A stretch of DNA of 64,000 nt from Hirundichthys speculiger (GCA_018398805.1 JAGFBZ010000853.1:965001-1029000), one strand, 5' to 3'. Positions 23,669 through 35,406 are shown, counted from the first letter of the stretch. A program made the numbers and translations. The notes: a model not told the origin generated them from the sequence alone.

Positions 23669-25132
23669 GTGAGAGGTCGCACTGTCTGGTCAAAACAAAA
23701 GCACCGGGTCTATTACGAATAAAGTTTACCAGAATCTCTACTGACTATAAATAATTACAGACCGACATAAAAGCGAGCGGAGGAAAACTTGTATTGAAGT
23801 GAGACGAGACGTGAGCTGTCAAACGTGAGTGATCGACAGAGAGGTTATCACTGTGTGTGTGTGTGTGTGGTTTTCATTCATCAAAAGCACAGATAATGAC
23901 TCGTATTATTAGTACAATAATTGTAGCTGCTCGTCAAAAGTGCTTTACCCTACCGTACATGCGTTGTCCCATAAACGGGCATCATAACAGCACGTTCCAC
24001 CTGACAATGTAAAGACACAAAGTTGTGTTGATTTAAATATTGACAACAGATATAGATGAATGATAAAAAGTGAGGTTAGAAGACATCTGTAGGTGATTTC
24101 TTTTTGCCATCTTGGCCATTCAGAAAGTCATACAATTTGGTTAATTGAAAAATATTTTTTCACATTATTGCGCCTCCTCATTGTAGTGAGGCAAAACATG
24201 TATTTGCATGAATATTATGATCAAATGTATTTTGTACATCAAAATATAGACCTTGATGATACATTTTAAATGGATTTTGTTATAAATATGGCTACTTTAT
24301 TTTTTCATGGTGAGATTGACATTTGTATAGAATTGCCCACATCATCCTTGACGTTATATCTTTATGCGAGTATTTTAATAACTTTGCTCACCTCTTTGCG
24401 ACGTCTTGCCTCTTGACATCCTGAGATGATCAGAGGACAGGTGATGAATCGGAATGATCCTGAACCCCGACATCAGTGATGCCGACAGTGTCAAATTTGC
24501 AGCTGTATCAGATGAAGCTGCCATTCCATCGCAGTCCAAAAGATCAGTTAAATTCTTTCGGTTCCATTGTTAAGCTTTGGTTAATTCCTTAACTCATTGA
24601 CTGCCAGACAGCTGCACAGCAGAGCGTTCCATACTGCCAGGGTTTTGGAGCATTTTTACTGATTTTCCAAGACCCATAGAATATTGTGCTCTATGACTCT
24701 GTGAACACTGAAACCACCAACATAAAGGGTAGACTCTCTTCTTTCATCAGGAAAAAAAAGTTTGTTTCTACCTTCTTCCAATCTTAAGTTATCAGCAGTA
24801 GAACAAGGGGAAGTTTCACCAAAATCACCCATTTCTGACCAAACAATTGAGAAAATGGCCTTTTTGTGAAGAGAAGCAAAACAATGAGTCTAACGCAAAT
24901 ATTTGTTGTTTTACTGACACTTCAAACATCTGAACAGTGGTTTCCTTCTTTAGAACCAAAGAAAAAAAAGGCAGAAGGTTTTTGATGGCAAAAATAATTA
25001 TTTATTTATACATATATAAAACATTATATAACACATTTTGACATTTGAAACAATGAACAAATATTTACAAATATCCAATTCGGGTATGCATTGTGTGTGT
25101 GTGCGTGTATGCGTGTGTATGTGTTCCCACCC

Positions 25133-28100
25133 CTAAACAAAACTTTTTTTTGTGTGGTACACAGTGTAACACTCCCCTGCGTGCAACGGGACACAGCAAG
25201 ACTTGCACCACATTTTGGTCTCGCTGCGCTGACCCCTGCGTGCACAGACCCTACACCTCCTCCCTGGCCTAGACTTCTTGCTGGTGGACATCAGGGGCAC
25301 CAGCCTGTGTCTCCCCATGTCCCCATCAAGCCTGCTTGCAGGGTCTGTGTTATAAGGGGCTCTCTGTCGGTCCCTGCTCCCCTCAACCCCCACCTCCTCC
25401 TCCTCCTCCTCCTCCTCCTCTCCTCCCCCCACACGTCGCTTACCCGTCCAGGACTTCACTACCCTCCTGATGAACTCCAGAAGGGTTTTACACTCTCCTG
25501 GATTTCTGGCTCTATAGATCACATACGAGTTGTAAATGCAGATCTGGAACAGATATGCTACAAATTTTTTGGACCAGTTTAGTGATCGCCTGATGAATGG
25601 GTAATAGGCAACGTTTTGGTCCAACTTATCCACCCCATTCATGGACTCATTGTACGCAACAACACATGCTGGCTTGAGCTGAGACACTTTCACTTTCTGC
25701 CCCCTCTGCCACACCTCAACCCTCTGCATGCTGTCCTCATGGCAGGTTGTCACCATCTTTACCAGCCGTTTGTCCTCCCAATGCTACAACCATAACCCGG
25801 CCATTGTGCCGCACAACCTTCCCCCCCTGCCCCAGGTCTGTTTTTCACCTCCCGGATTATCTGAGGTTCCCCCCTCTTCCTCCTCAGTGTCCCACAAACA
25901 TTTGTTTCTGCTCCCAGCAAACGTTCACACAGTGCCACAGAGTTGTAAAAGTTATCCATAAACAATGTATAACCATGACCTGCTAAACGATCGAGAAGGG
26001 AGAAAACAGTATCCTGCAGAGTACTGGCTTCACCGACATATGGCCGCATGTTGAAGCAGTACCCTGTCTGAGAGTCACACAGTATATATGACTTTATCCC
26101 ATATTTTATGGGCTTCTTTGGGTTGTACACCCTAAAAGACAGCCGCCCCCGCCACTGCATCATCCCCTCATCAATACAGATGTCTTGCCCTGGTTGATAC
26201 AGCTCTCTGAATTTGTGAACAACATAATCTAATACAGGGCGGACTTTGTACATCTTATCTCTTGCATCCTGTGATCTGTTGTCATTGAAATGAAGGAACT
26301 TCCATATGACCTGGAACCTGTTCCTTGACATCACTCTACTGAAATATGGTGTTGCATCAACCTCATCCACACTCGAGTACAGCTCAAGGTTTGGCTTTCT
26401 TATGTAGCCTGTGAGAAACGTCAGTCCAAAGAAGGCCTTCAGTTCTGGGACTGACACTGGTTTCCAGGCTTTACCTCGGCTGTGTGGCAGACTGTCAGGA
26501 TGCGCTTCAAAATACTGTCGAGCGTAGATGTTGGTCTGGTCTGCTATGTGCTCCAGCAGCTCGTCAGTGACAAAAAGCTCCAAAAAGTCCGCCGGCAGGT
26601 CTGAGACCAGCTCTGCAGCAGCTTTCCTGGGTCCAGGGGAGGCAGTGAAGGAGAACCTGTGGGGCTCCCAGGCCTCTTCACGCCAGACGGAGTCCTCCCG
26701 ACACCTGGATGCACAACCTAGAAATTACAGAAAAATATACAATCAGCATAAATATATATTTGATATTGCTGCAGTGTGAAGATACCCCCCCCCTTTTTAC
26801 ACTCACCTTTCTTTGTTGCACTGCCAACAGGTGTGGAACTACGACCTCCTCTGCTGGCTCCTCTGCTGGATGCAGGAGCTGAAAATGTTTTCAAGAAAAT
26901 ATACAATTTTGATATCAAGATTTCAAAAGGTTCTAACTTGAAAGCAGTTTGAGATAAAAGTATACTGTCAATGAGAAATATCTTCCGATCGTCTCCACAA
27001 TAACCAACAGGCTCATCAAAATTTATTCTCTACTTTTGATAATATTCCTCCTCTCTCAAGAACTCAGCCACCGACACCATCATCACTGTGATCTCTGGTG
27101 CGCCATCAGCGGTGTTTTTTTTTTCCGGCTGCTCCCTCGTTGCCAGAACTGTTTCTGTTTCATCTCCGCTACATTTTTCCATAATATGAGCCCCCCCCCG
27201 ACACCTGGACCTGCTTGGCGATCACACAATGCTTTTATCCTGGGTTGCTGAGCAGAATCAGCTCTGCATTTCTCCCTTTGATCCGCCGTGGTCTCTGCGC
27301 CGCGCGTCTGTGCCGGACGGTTTTTTTTTTTTTTTTTTTTCCAAACTTTCAAACTTTTATACAAGGAAATTTGAATAACGCCACCACCAAAACGGTTCTT
27401 AGATGAAAGACACACATATCCACCATCTTCTGGTGTCACGCTGGGTCGCGCTGTGCAGAAATACCCCTGCATTTCTCCCTCTGATCCGCTGCGGTGCCGC
27501 GGTCTCTGTTCCGCGCGTCTGTGCCGGACGGTTTGTTCAAACTAATTTTATACAAGAAGATTTGAATAACGCCACCACCAAAATGTTCTCAGATGACAGA
27601 CACACATATCCACCATCTTCTGGTGTCACGCTGAGCAGAATCAGCTCTGCATTTCTCCCTGATCCGCCGCGGTCTCTGCGCCGCGCGTTTGTGCCGGACG
27701 GTTTTTTTCAAACTAATTTTATACAAGTAAATTTGAATAATGCCACCACCAAAACGGTTCTCAGATAACAGACACATGTCCACCATCTCCTGGAGTAATA
27801 ACTAGACGCTGGAAATGAACTGGTGGGAGAAGATGGCGCTCACGTAACATGGACGGTTAGAAACAGCTGCGGGGAGGGAACGCGGGAGCGAAGCAAAAAG
27901 GAAAAGAGTTACTTCTTACCGCTCTCTGGTCTTTCTGGTGACGAGTCTGGGCTGTCGTCTCTGCTGCTCTCAGCCGATCCAACCGGCAGCCATTCCTCCG
28001 AAGAATCTCCGTCGAAGTCGGAGCTTTCTCCGGAGCAGGGCTCCAGCGGCACGGGCGGAGCCTGCCGTGAGCGCAGCCGAAGTCCGCTCGGACCTGGTTG

Positions 28101-28298
28101 CTCCTCCGCTGCTTCACCTTCTCTCCTCTCCGATCCTCCACCTCCTCCATCACCTCCACCACCTCCACTATCCTTCCTCCCTTCACTCCTCGAGCCACCA
28201 CCACCACCACCACCACCGACACACTGCTCGAGTGTGAGCTGCTTCAAAGTAGTCTTGCACGTCTTGCTTCTCCGCTTCGCCATCTTCTCCTCAAACAA
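25133..28298 (-). pseudogene. piggyBac transposase, three exons, frameshifted
   Basis: Exon 1, 28,298 (or Met at 28,283) to 27,920, is Gly/Ser- and acid-rich with donor GTAAGA. Exon 2, 26,878-26,807 (24 residues), has a clean acceptor and donor. Exon 3, from 26,717, carries the catalytic domain: VWKF/FLHF region, first Asp in ICIDEGMMQW, second in YTLFMDNFYNS, third in ESMNGVDKLDQNVAYYP. It ends in the piggyBac Cys-rich RING-like tail (CRVCARRGQR, CKSCCVPLHAGEC). The three DDD residues are present. Two compensating-type frame slips at about 25,770-25,835 (a G run and GCATTGGGAGG) separate the second and third Asp. A CCT-repeat tract lengthens the C-terminal linker. Confidence 0.88.
27240..27800. 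repeat. Minisatellite in the piggyBac intron
   Basis: Three imperfect units of about 170-190 bp, marked by TTGAATAA(C/T)GCCACCACC at 27,371, 27,561 and 27,732. Each also contains a CACACATATCCACCATCT-like block and a CGCGCGT(C/T)TGTGCCGGACGG block. Confidence 0.8.
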
Positions 28299-28664
28299 AT
28301 CTGCCTCGCGGCCGACTTTTATAGGACGTCTGGACGCTGCCCCCTGGAGGATCTAAACACTAATTACGATGCTTAGAGCTCTGATATTCACAGAGAAGCT
28401 CCGCCAGAGTGTTTCCTAGCAATCCCCATTAAAAAACATATTTTGCGCAATTGACGTCTATAGACGTCAATGGCAGTGAGCGTTCGGATTTGAATTGACG
28501 TATATAGACGTCAATGGCAGTGAATGAGTTAATGAGTAGCTTTGTCAATTTTGGCCAACCTGTTGCATTTATTTATTTATTTATTTATTGGGGGAGGGCG
28601 GTGGGGCATTAATGCACGTAGGACCTGCTTTTTCAAACTCTTGACTCGCCAGGATGGTTTCAGA

Positions 28665-29741
28665 TAGGGATGCACCGAAAATTCGGCCACCAAAAATTTT
28701 CGGCCGAAAACCGAAAATGCACTCTTGGGCCATTTTTTATAAAGACTTTTATCACCGAAACAACACGGCCGAAACAGGATGTTGTGATGACGAACAAAAA
28801 CCGCGGCCAGGACGTGCTTGTCTGGATAGGGGCCAACATGTCTGTGGTGTGGACGTATTTCAATATATCTGAGAAAGACCCACGGATAGTGATTTGTAAA
28901 ACATATAACGCTGAAATTTCAAGAGGGGGTGAATCTGCAAAGAGTTTCACCACGTCAGCTTTGATTTATCACCTGAAATCCAAACATCCCGATCGCCATT
29001 CTGAATATGAGAAGGCGGCGGCACAGAAAAGGAAAATCCCTCCGAGCACGCCCACTCCGTCTGTGGCGGACGCATTTGAAAAGGCAAGAAAGTTTTCCAG
29101 TGATGGTGCCAAGGCAAAGGGCATTACACAAAAAATTATGGAATTCATCGCCTTAGATGATCAGCCGTTCTCTGTTGTTGAGGATGTGGGATTTCGTAGG
29201 CTGATTGAGCAATTTGATCCCCGTTATTCCATACCGAGCAGACAACATTTCTCAGAGGTGTGTTTATCTGAGCTGTTTAATGTTGTTGCAGCTCACGTCC
29301 ATGAGCTTATAGCTGCAGATATTTTTGTTGTAGTAGTCCTACAGAGAATCTTTTTAAAATGCACTTGACTTAAATGCACTGTGTTTTTATGAGAGAACAT
29401 TTTTACAATCTTTTAGCAGGCCAGTCAGTTATTATTTAATGTAAACCTGAGTGGGGTCAAATTAAACATTTTATTTTGAATTTTGTTTTATATTGTGCAT
29501 TGTTGTAATGTCAGTGCTAATAAATATTTTCATAATTTTGCAATTAATTTATTCTTTGTAGCATTAATATTAATTTATGCAATAGTAATGCCTTGATTTT
29601 AGTGAGGTTAGTACACAGTCGTAGCTACGAATGCAATGGTACTAATAATTGGCATAATCATTTATTTCGGTGTTTCGGTTTTCGGCCTTGGTTTCTTCGT
29701 TTTCGGTTTCGGCCAAGAATTTTCATTTCAGTGCATCCCTG
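28665..29741 (+). mobile_element. Small hAT element with BED-finger gene fragment
   Basis: Perfect 8 bp duplications GTTTCAGA occupy 28,657-28,664 and 29,742-29,749. Ends are TAGGGATGCACCGAAAAT and CAGGGATGCACTGAAATG (reverse complement), followed by TTTCGGCCGAAAACC-type inverted motifs. At 1,077 bp it is an internally deleted derivative of an Ac-like hAT. It inserted 133 bp from the right end of the piggyBac element. Confidence 0.93.
28670..29368 (+). pseudogene. hAT transposase N-terminal half
   Basis: The frame runs 232 residues with an initiator upstream inside the terminal repeat; a likelier start is MSVVWTYFNISEKD. It contains a BED-type finger (ICKTYNAEISRGG, LIYHLKSKHPDRH, where the second Cys is replaced by Tyr) and then a conserved block (KIMEFIALDDQPFSVVEDVG, RYSIPSRQHFSE). 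This block is related to the copy at 34,603-35,045 (MALDDQPFTLVKDRGFS). The catalytic and dimerisation domains are deleted. Confidence 0.8.
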
Positions 29742-29787
29742 GTTTCAGATGATGAAAATCGGATGGAATACGCTCATCTGAACTGGT

Positions 29788-29789
<2 letters not shown>

Positions 29790-29824
<35 letters not shown>
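29790..29824. repeat. (GT)n microsatellite
   Basis: Pure GT run of about 35 bases followed by (GA)n. Confidence 0.95.
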
Positions 29825-29830
<6 letters not shown>

Positions 29831-30108
29831 GAGAGAGAGAGGTGGCGCAGAATGCACTGCAGGCAAACAGCGCAGCACTAGAGAATCAACATTAATTCAT
29901 TATAACACAAACCTATGTGCACTGATCAGTTCTCAAGCACTGCCATGTCGCTTGCATGCATTGCATTTTTTTTTTGCCCGACATTTTTTTTTGCCCGACA
30001 TTGTAGCCCGAGCGCTTGAGATTTCAGGCCGGGCGGGGCGCCTGGCCAAATAAGGTCTGCAGGAAACCATGATATAACTATCAGCTACAGCTGTTTGCAT
30101 AAAACCAC

Positions 30109-31519
30109 CTGCATGACAAAAAGCCCACAACTGCTGCCATCTTTTTGGTAATTGTGGGATATCTTGCTGGGCTGCCACTTGATGTCAACCTAGTCCTCTT
30201 TTTTGAGCCTATTTCGTCGCATCTTGAAATACTGTCTGCAAAATGAACAGAATATGAAGCTTTGTTTACATTTGCACTTGGCTCAAATTGACTTTCATTT
30301 TCCCACATTCTGTTGAATATTACCCAAATCTGTACGCAGCCTTTTGTGAGTCCTCAAACTCATTTGTCCCTTTCAGAGGATTAACCACAAATATGTGGTT
30401 TGACAGGAGGTACTGTTAGAAAAACAAAAGATCATTAAATCATGCCATCTTAAAAAATGTCACCAATTACAACAGAAAGAAATCCCCTCAAAATACTATT
30501 TTCATACTAATTATTTAACAAAATAATGTAATGTGTATTTGAATAATATTTGTTTGGTTATAGGAATTCATTCATCTTTATAAAAAAGATTATAACTTTT
30601 TAATAAACAAACCATAAACCACTAATATTTAATCTAAAGGGACATAGGTTCACATAAATAGCTTTATACTCACCACAAACTTCCAGTGAACATTGCTGAC
30701 ATTGACAAAACCAATGGCTCCATCATAATCATCGAATTTTACCTGAAATGTGTTTTTTAAAAGATTAAATTCTGTGATATTCAGATATACCAGCAGTCTA
30801 AATGGTATTCATGACTTTTCTTCACAGGACTGAGCATTAAACGGTATTGTAAATTTTATTTACACTAGGTGCAAACACATAGCTGCAGGTTACTGGCAAA
30901 CTTACTGAATACAAAATATAGTTTTATAAATACTGCAATAAGTCTAAAATGTAAAACCACTGTCGGACTTCATATGGGCAAAAAATGCTACTGCATGACT
31001 GTTAAACAGACTTGCAAAGTTGTAGCTTCTTTCATGCAGATTGTAAGGAAGCTTCGATATCCTGGCAAATATAGTGAGGTAGTGCAGATGTTTCATAATA
31101 TCACACTAGTACAATTGTGTTTCCCTGATGGATTTACTAAGGAAGTGGTGGAGAAATGTCTACTACAGATGGTAGAGACCATCGAACCCCCACATCATAA
31201 CAAACACCTTGATGGACCATAAACAGCAGTGGTGCGTGGGGGCAATACCTGACAGCGAGCGCCCAGCTATGTAGTACATAACCCCTAACACGATGGGGAT
31301 GCTTGTCCAATTCGGTATCTTACTTCCAATCGTATAGAAAAGGCTCATTCAAAAACAAATAAAAATCACTACAGCTGTACTTACATTTTTCAATCCTTGC
31401 CTGGCCATCTGCTGTCTTGTTCCATGTAGAATTACACCAATGATGTAATGGTTCAACAGGAACAGACAGCCAGCTGTGTCCTGTGAGTTGAGGATGGCTC
31501 TGATGTAACATTCTATAGT
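30109..31519 (-). pseudogene. Ulp1/C48 SUMO-protease-like domain of the Zisupton-like gene
   Basis: Four exons splice in consistent phase. 31,519-31,385 has 45 codons and includes AGCLFLLNHYIIGVILHGT. 30,742-30,674 has 23 codons and includes GAIGFVNVSNVHWKFV. 30,412-30,324 reads YLLSNHIFVVNPLKGTNEF. 30,235-30,109 reads WQPSKISHNYQKDGSSCGLF. The last joins exon 16,780-16,713. His in NVHWKF and Cys in DGSSCG fit the C48 catalytic pair. The usual Asp position appears as Asn (VVNPL). An in-frame TAG at 30,190-30,192 replaces what is likely Trp (context KKED*VDIKW), so the gene is dead. In Ulp1-type proteins this domain cleaves SUMO-like modifiers. Confidence 0.75.
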
Positions 31520-32303
31520 CTTTGGAGGAAATTGAAGGGAAATTATTACAAAAAATGCCAGTTAAGGTTGTGTTTAAGTAGGTTTGCTGCACTTCAACTA
31601 AGTTTGTCAGTGGTCACTTTGCAGACTTGACACTTTTATGGACTGACAATGGACTTTGATATCCTTTTAATGCAGCACAACTCATGACACTTTCACATCA
31701 AGTGTCTTTATTATTATTATTATTAGTAGTAGTAGTATTAGGGATGCACGATAACTTTTTTGAAACCGATACCGATAACTTTCAGCTCCTAAAGGCCGAT
31801 ACTGATAACCGATAACACACACACATACCTAAGATCATTACATCAATACTATAAACAAAACCAAAAACAGTTTTGAATCTTTAAATTAACAGATATTTAT
31901 TTTTTCCAGTGAAAAACTATTTGAAGCCTCTCAAACATTTTCATAAACTTATCAAACAAACCTATTTGATATCTCACATCAACTTAAAATGCATTCTTAT
32001 TTATATAAAAAATAAAGGTTCTTTGAACTGGAAAAAATAAATACACAGAAAATTAAAGCACTGACAAGTTAATTTCAAACGCTTCTATGTAAACAAACTG
32101 CAAAAGTGCATTCCTCAATAACAAAATAAAAAAATAATGCACAGTGCATAAAGTACTGACACAAGTTTGAATGTCTTTGTAAACAAACTGAAAAAGAGCA
32201 CTCCATAGTAACAAAAAAATTATGAGCTTTAATATTTCAAAAGGTGGGACATGTTCTGAGCTGATATTGCATAGTATTCCCAACACTTAAACTTTTGGTT
32301 CCT

Positions 32304-35045
32304 TTAAGAGGAGAACCATTTTTCTACTCTTCTACCTCTGGACGGATCAAGGGAAGATTTTTTTTTAATGAAAAGCAGCTTCTCTGCCTTTTTACATGCA
32401 AGTCTGTTTCTTTGCTCAGTCATCACATGTCCAGCAGCAGAAAATAAACGCTCACTGTCAACACTCATGCAAGGTGCTGACAAATATTTCCGACAAGCTG
32501 GGCCAAGCACTCAAAGCGGGACTGGTTGCTCTTCCAATATTCCAGCAGGCAATGGCTCACGTGAAGTGTTAGCTCCGACATGATATGACTGGAGCTAAAA
32601 GTTAACAAAGCACAGCAGAAAAACAATCTAATTATTATGGTGTTCTGACCATTAACATGAGTTATAAGTCGTGTCTTTAGAAAATGTCAAATAAATCTGT
32701 ACACTTACTTCTGCATCAACTGCTGTTTTTCTGATGAATGGCAGCTTTATTGTTTTCTTCCAGTATTGCCTCAAACATTCCTAACAATGATTTGTTCCCA
32801 TCTCCCCTGCTTCTCTTCTCTGGTGGCTCCACTGGAGTGGCAGCTGAAGCACCATCATTCTCCAGCAACTTTTCCTGCAGCATACATATTGCTTGCCGTT
32901 GTGATGTGAGGGTGAAGTAGCGGTCTTTATATCTCGGGTCCACTATTGTTGCCAGATAGTACAGGGGCTTCTCCTCGATGTGACCAAAACGTGATTGCAC
33001 TGCTTTTAACAGTGTGTCTTTCGGTGTCTTTACTACATGGTCCGTTGGAACAGTTTGCTTAAGCAGACGCGTCAAGGCTTGGATGGAGGGGATAACATCT
33101 GCAGCTGTGGCTGTGGCTTTGCTGATGTTCCTGGTCAGCTGTTCACATGGATCGAGGATGGTCAGGATGTTTTCGACCAGGGTCCATTGATGGGCGCTGA
33201 GTGTTGCGGGGAAATGGTGTTCAACTGCATATGCTGCAATAGCTTGGCTCTGCACCACTAGACTTTTGAGCATGTAAAATGTGCTATTCCACCGCGTAGC
33301 TATGTCCTGTTGGAGTCGTGTTGTGGCAGCTGCAGCCGCTCTTGTAACTTCCTCAGGGCGGAGGACGCTACTTGAGACTGTCTAAAGTGTCCAACAATCT
33401 TGCGCCCAATGGCAACACAGTCAGACACGGCTCTTTGACTTAACACAGCCTCGTTCACTGCAAGTTGTAAAGAATGGGCCATGCAGCAAGACAACATGCA
33501 CCATTTCCTTCTTAATATTCCACTGCTGTAGCATAGCTTCAAAAGTCTGGTGAATCATTGTACCTGTGTGTGTCGGGCAGCTCCTGGGAGTGCAGCACTG
33601 CTCTGTACAGTATAAAGTCCGTATTTAACCACTGCGGGGTCAGACTCATCATGCTTACAGGGCTTACATCACAAGTCCATATATCCATGGTGAAGCTTAT
33701 ATCTTCTACGTAGTTATCAATCAAAGTGTGAATACATTTCGCGATCGCATCACACTTAGCTGGAAGGCACACATCAGAAAAGTAGCTGCGGCTCGGCAAT
33801 GTAAACCGTGGCTCCAAGGGTGAATTCCAATTCCTCCTTTAACCCTCAATCTCAACCCTCAGTCTCAAAAATGCACGTTCCCGCTAAGGGCAAGTGCTGT
33901 CCCAATTCTTAGCAAGTCAAGTTGAGGGACGAGTTTGAGGGCTGTATCGCCCTCAAAATTGAGATTTTCCGACACCACCCTTGTAAGTAAGGGCTATCCA
34001 GAAGGCACTAAAAAGCTAGGTACAAACGTAAGTATCTTTGTATATCTTAAAGATATAAATGTTACGAAACCATTTTATCTTGTTTGTTTGAGATTATTTT
34101 CATGGATTAACATCATTGTTGCGTAACATTTATTTTTTTACTTTACGATGTTTGTTGCCGGACCGGTGGTCCCGGGCAGGGGTCCCGTCCCGTCGGCGGT
34201 CCGGGTCGGCTTCACGTTACTTGTACTCGTCGGTGGTCCCGGTCCGCCGTCCCGGTCCCGTCAGCGGTCCGGGTCGGCTTCACGTTACCTGTATACCTTG
34301 TTGTGTAGCGACGGAGGACTGAATATTGTATCCTCTATTGTGGTATTTGCTAATATTATTTAGAGAATATACGGCACTCTTTTCAATGTTATCCCTGTGT
34401 CATTTCAGGAAACACAGAGACAACACGGGCTCTGATACATTTCAGTCTGAAGATGTAACTGCACTCGAGGGGTGTCCCATTTCTAAGTCACAAGATAGCC
34501 CTTACACTTACTTTCGAGGGTTAAGATTGAGGGCCAAAAATTGAGGGTTAAGGGCGAGGGTTGAGATTGAGGGTTAAGAGAGGAATTGGAATTGGCTCCA
34601 AGTGATTAATGAGACAGGAAAAGCCTCTGTCCTTAACGAGGGTGAAGGGCTGGTCATCGAGCGCCATCATGTCCATGATTAAATCTTTAATAACCTTTGC
34701 CCGTGGGTCATCTTTGGCAAACTTCCTAGATTTATTAAAAGCTTCGCCGATGGTTGTAGTTTTTGGTGGGTTCTTTGCTGCTGGCTGGCTCATGTTAGCC
34801 TCTTTAGCAGTCCGGGCGTCCTCATACAATTTCAACACTCCATCGAAGCGATGGTTATATTTCAGATGGCTAATCAGGTTTGGTGTGTTAAAGCTTGCGC
34901 TTTTTTTCCCTCCTTGCGGAATTCGCTTGAAACACTTGTTACAGATAACCAGCAAACTATCCTCTTCGGAAACTTTAAAAGAAGTTCCAAACAGTGTACG
35001 CCATCTTCTGTTTTCATTAGCACTGTGCCATGCTGCATTCAACAT
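32304..35045 (-). pseudogene. Ac-like hAT transposase, broken
   Basis: Reading 35,045 downward: a BED finger (LVICNKCFKRIPQGGKKSA, LISHLKYNHRFDG), then MALDDQPFTLVKDRGFS. A 774 bp insertion at 33,819-34,592 falls inside the motif HLEP/RFTLPSRSYFSD. Next come the catalytic region (ISFTMDIWTCDVSPVSMMSL), a helical middle (MLKSLVVQSQAIAAYAVEHH, IVDPRYKDRYFTL) and the hAT dimerisation tail (MSVDSERLFSAAGHVMTEQR, NRLACKKAEKLLFIK). There are frame changes near 33,540 and 33,290. All major domains are still recognisable. Confidence 0.85.
33819..34592. mobile_element. Unclassified inverted-repeat element with (T)TAACCCTCAA termini
   Basis: Both ends carry AATTCCAATTCCTC followed by TTAACCCTCAATCTCAACCC (inverted). 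It is flanked by TGGCTCCAAG at 33,809-33,818 and 34,593-34,602, an 8-10 bp duplication depending on where the end is drawn. The interior has a GC-rich tandem duplication (34,180-34,300; GGTCCGGGTCGGCTTCACGT twice). No transposase was recognised. The duplication size would fit hAT, P or Mutator-type enzymes. Confidence 0.85.
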
Positions 35046-35406
35046 GTAACGTAAATTTCCACGTTCCCCCGTTTGCTAGTAGTTCTTTCGGGCTTTTTTT
35101 TTCTAGTTTTAGTGTAACGTGGGAAAATACAGCGAATATCAATTAAAGTGAGAAAATAACAAAACAACAACAAGTTAACAAGTTGTCTTCTGACATAAGG
35201 GCGTATTCTTGATTTTCCTTAATGAGAAATCGTTTTTCTGATTATGCCGACGTCACTTGAACATAGCATTCACTACAAGTTAATCAGGTCTCAGTGAGAG
35301 CGAGACTCAGCGTGTTGAGAAAAATATGTTATGGGGCTATTCGTCATGATATCGGACTTATCGGGATGACGTTATAATTTCCTGTTATCGGCCCGATAGT
35401 TATCGT

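Larger units (their letters stand above)
24593..28528 (-). mobile_element. piggyBac element (PGBD4-like)
   Basis: The element is bounded by TTAA at 24,589-24,592 and 28,529-28,532. Terminal repeats are CTCATTGACTGCCA (left) and CTCATTCACTGCCA (right, reverse complement). The right end carries subterminal repeats containing the perfect 20 bp palindrome at 28,451-28,470 and a near copy at 28,495-28,514. A three-exon transposase gene lies on the minus strand. The intron after exon 1 contains a roughly 180 bp minisatellite. The element is 3.9 kb and inserted into the large hAT. Confidence 0.93.
16863..30071 (-). mobile_element. Large hAT element hosting L1, piggyBac and a small hAT
   Basis: Ends are CAGGGTTTCCTGCAGG at 16,863 and, reverse complement, CATGGTTTCCTGCAGA at 30,071. 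The element lies in an intron of the minus-strand Ulp1 gene. C-terminal hAT exons are visible on the minus strand: 17,512-17,444 (TLLVSTVNCERDFSAMNR, donor GTAAAAC) and 17,347 to about 17,190 (LRNRLQGPTLCACLRISING), which match hAT dimerisation-domain sequence. The N-terminal and catalytic parts were not recognised. The target-site duplication is unclear. Without its three guests the element would be about 2.5 kb. Confidence 0.6.

Noticed and set aside
27823..28356. Plus-strand frame of 177 codons rich in Ser/Pro
   Set aside because: It is the antisense of the piggyBac exon 1, whose minus-strand reading has a proper donor and fits the family. The plus-strand composition is a by-product of GC-rich repeats.
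24593..28528. Possible piggyBac-herpesvirus fusion (Teratorn-like)
   Set aside because: The whole interior is accounted for by the three-exon transposase, a minisatellite and terminal repeats. No viral-type genes were seen here or elsewhere in the window.
30869..31222. Plus-strand frame of 117 codons
   Set aside because: It lies in the intron between two in-phase minus-strand Ulp1 exons, has no recognisable motif, and its reading is interrupted by nothing but chance length.
34116..34363. Arg/Gly/Pro-rich frames on the plus strand
   Set aside because: They are products of a GC-rich tandem duplication inside a noncoding inverted-repeat element.
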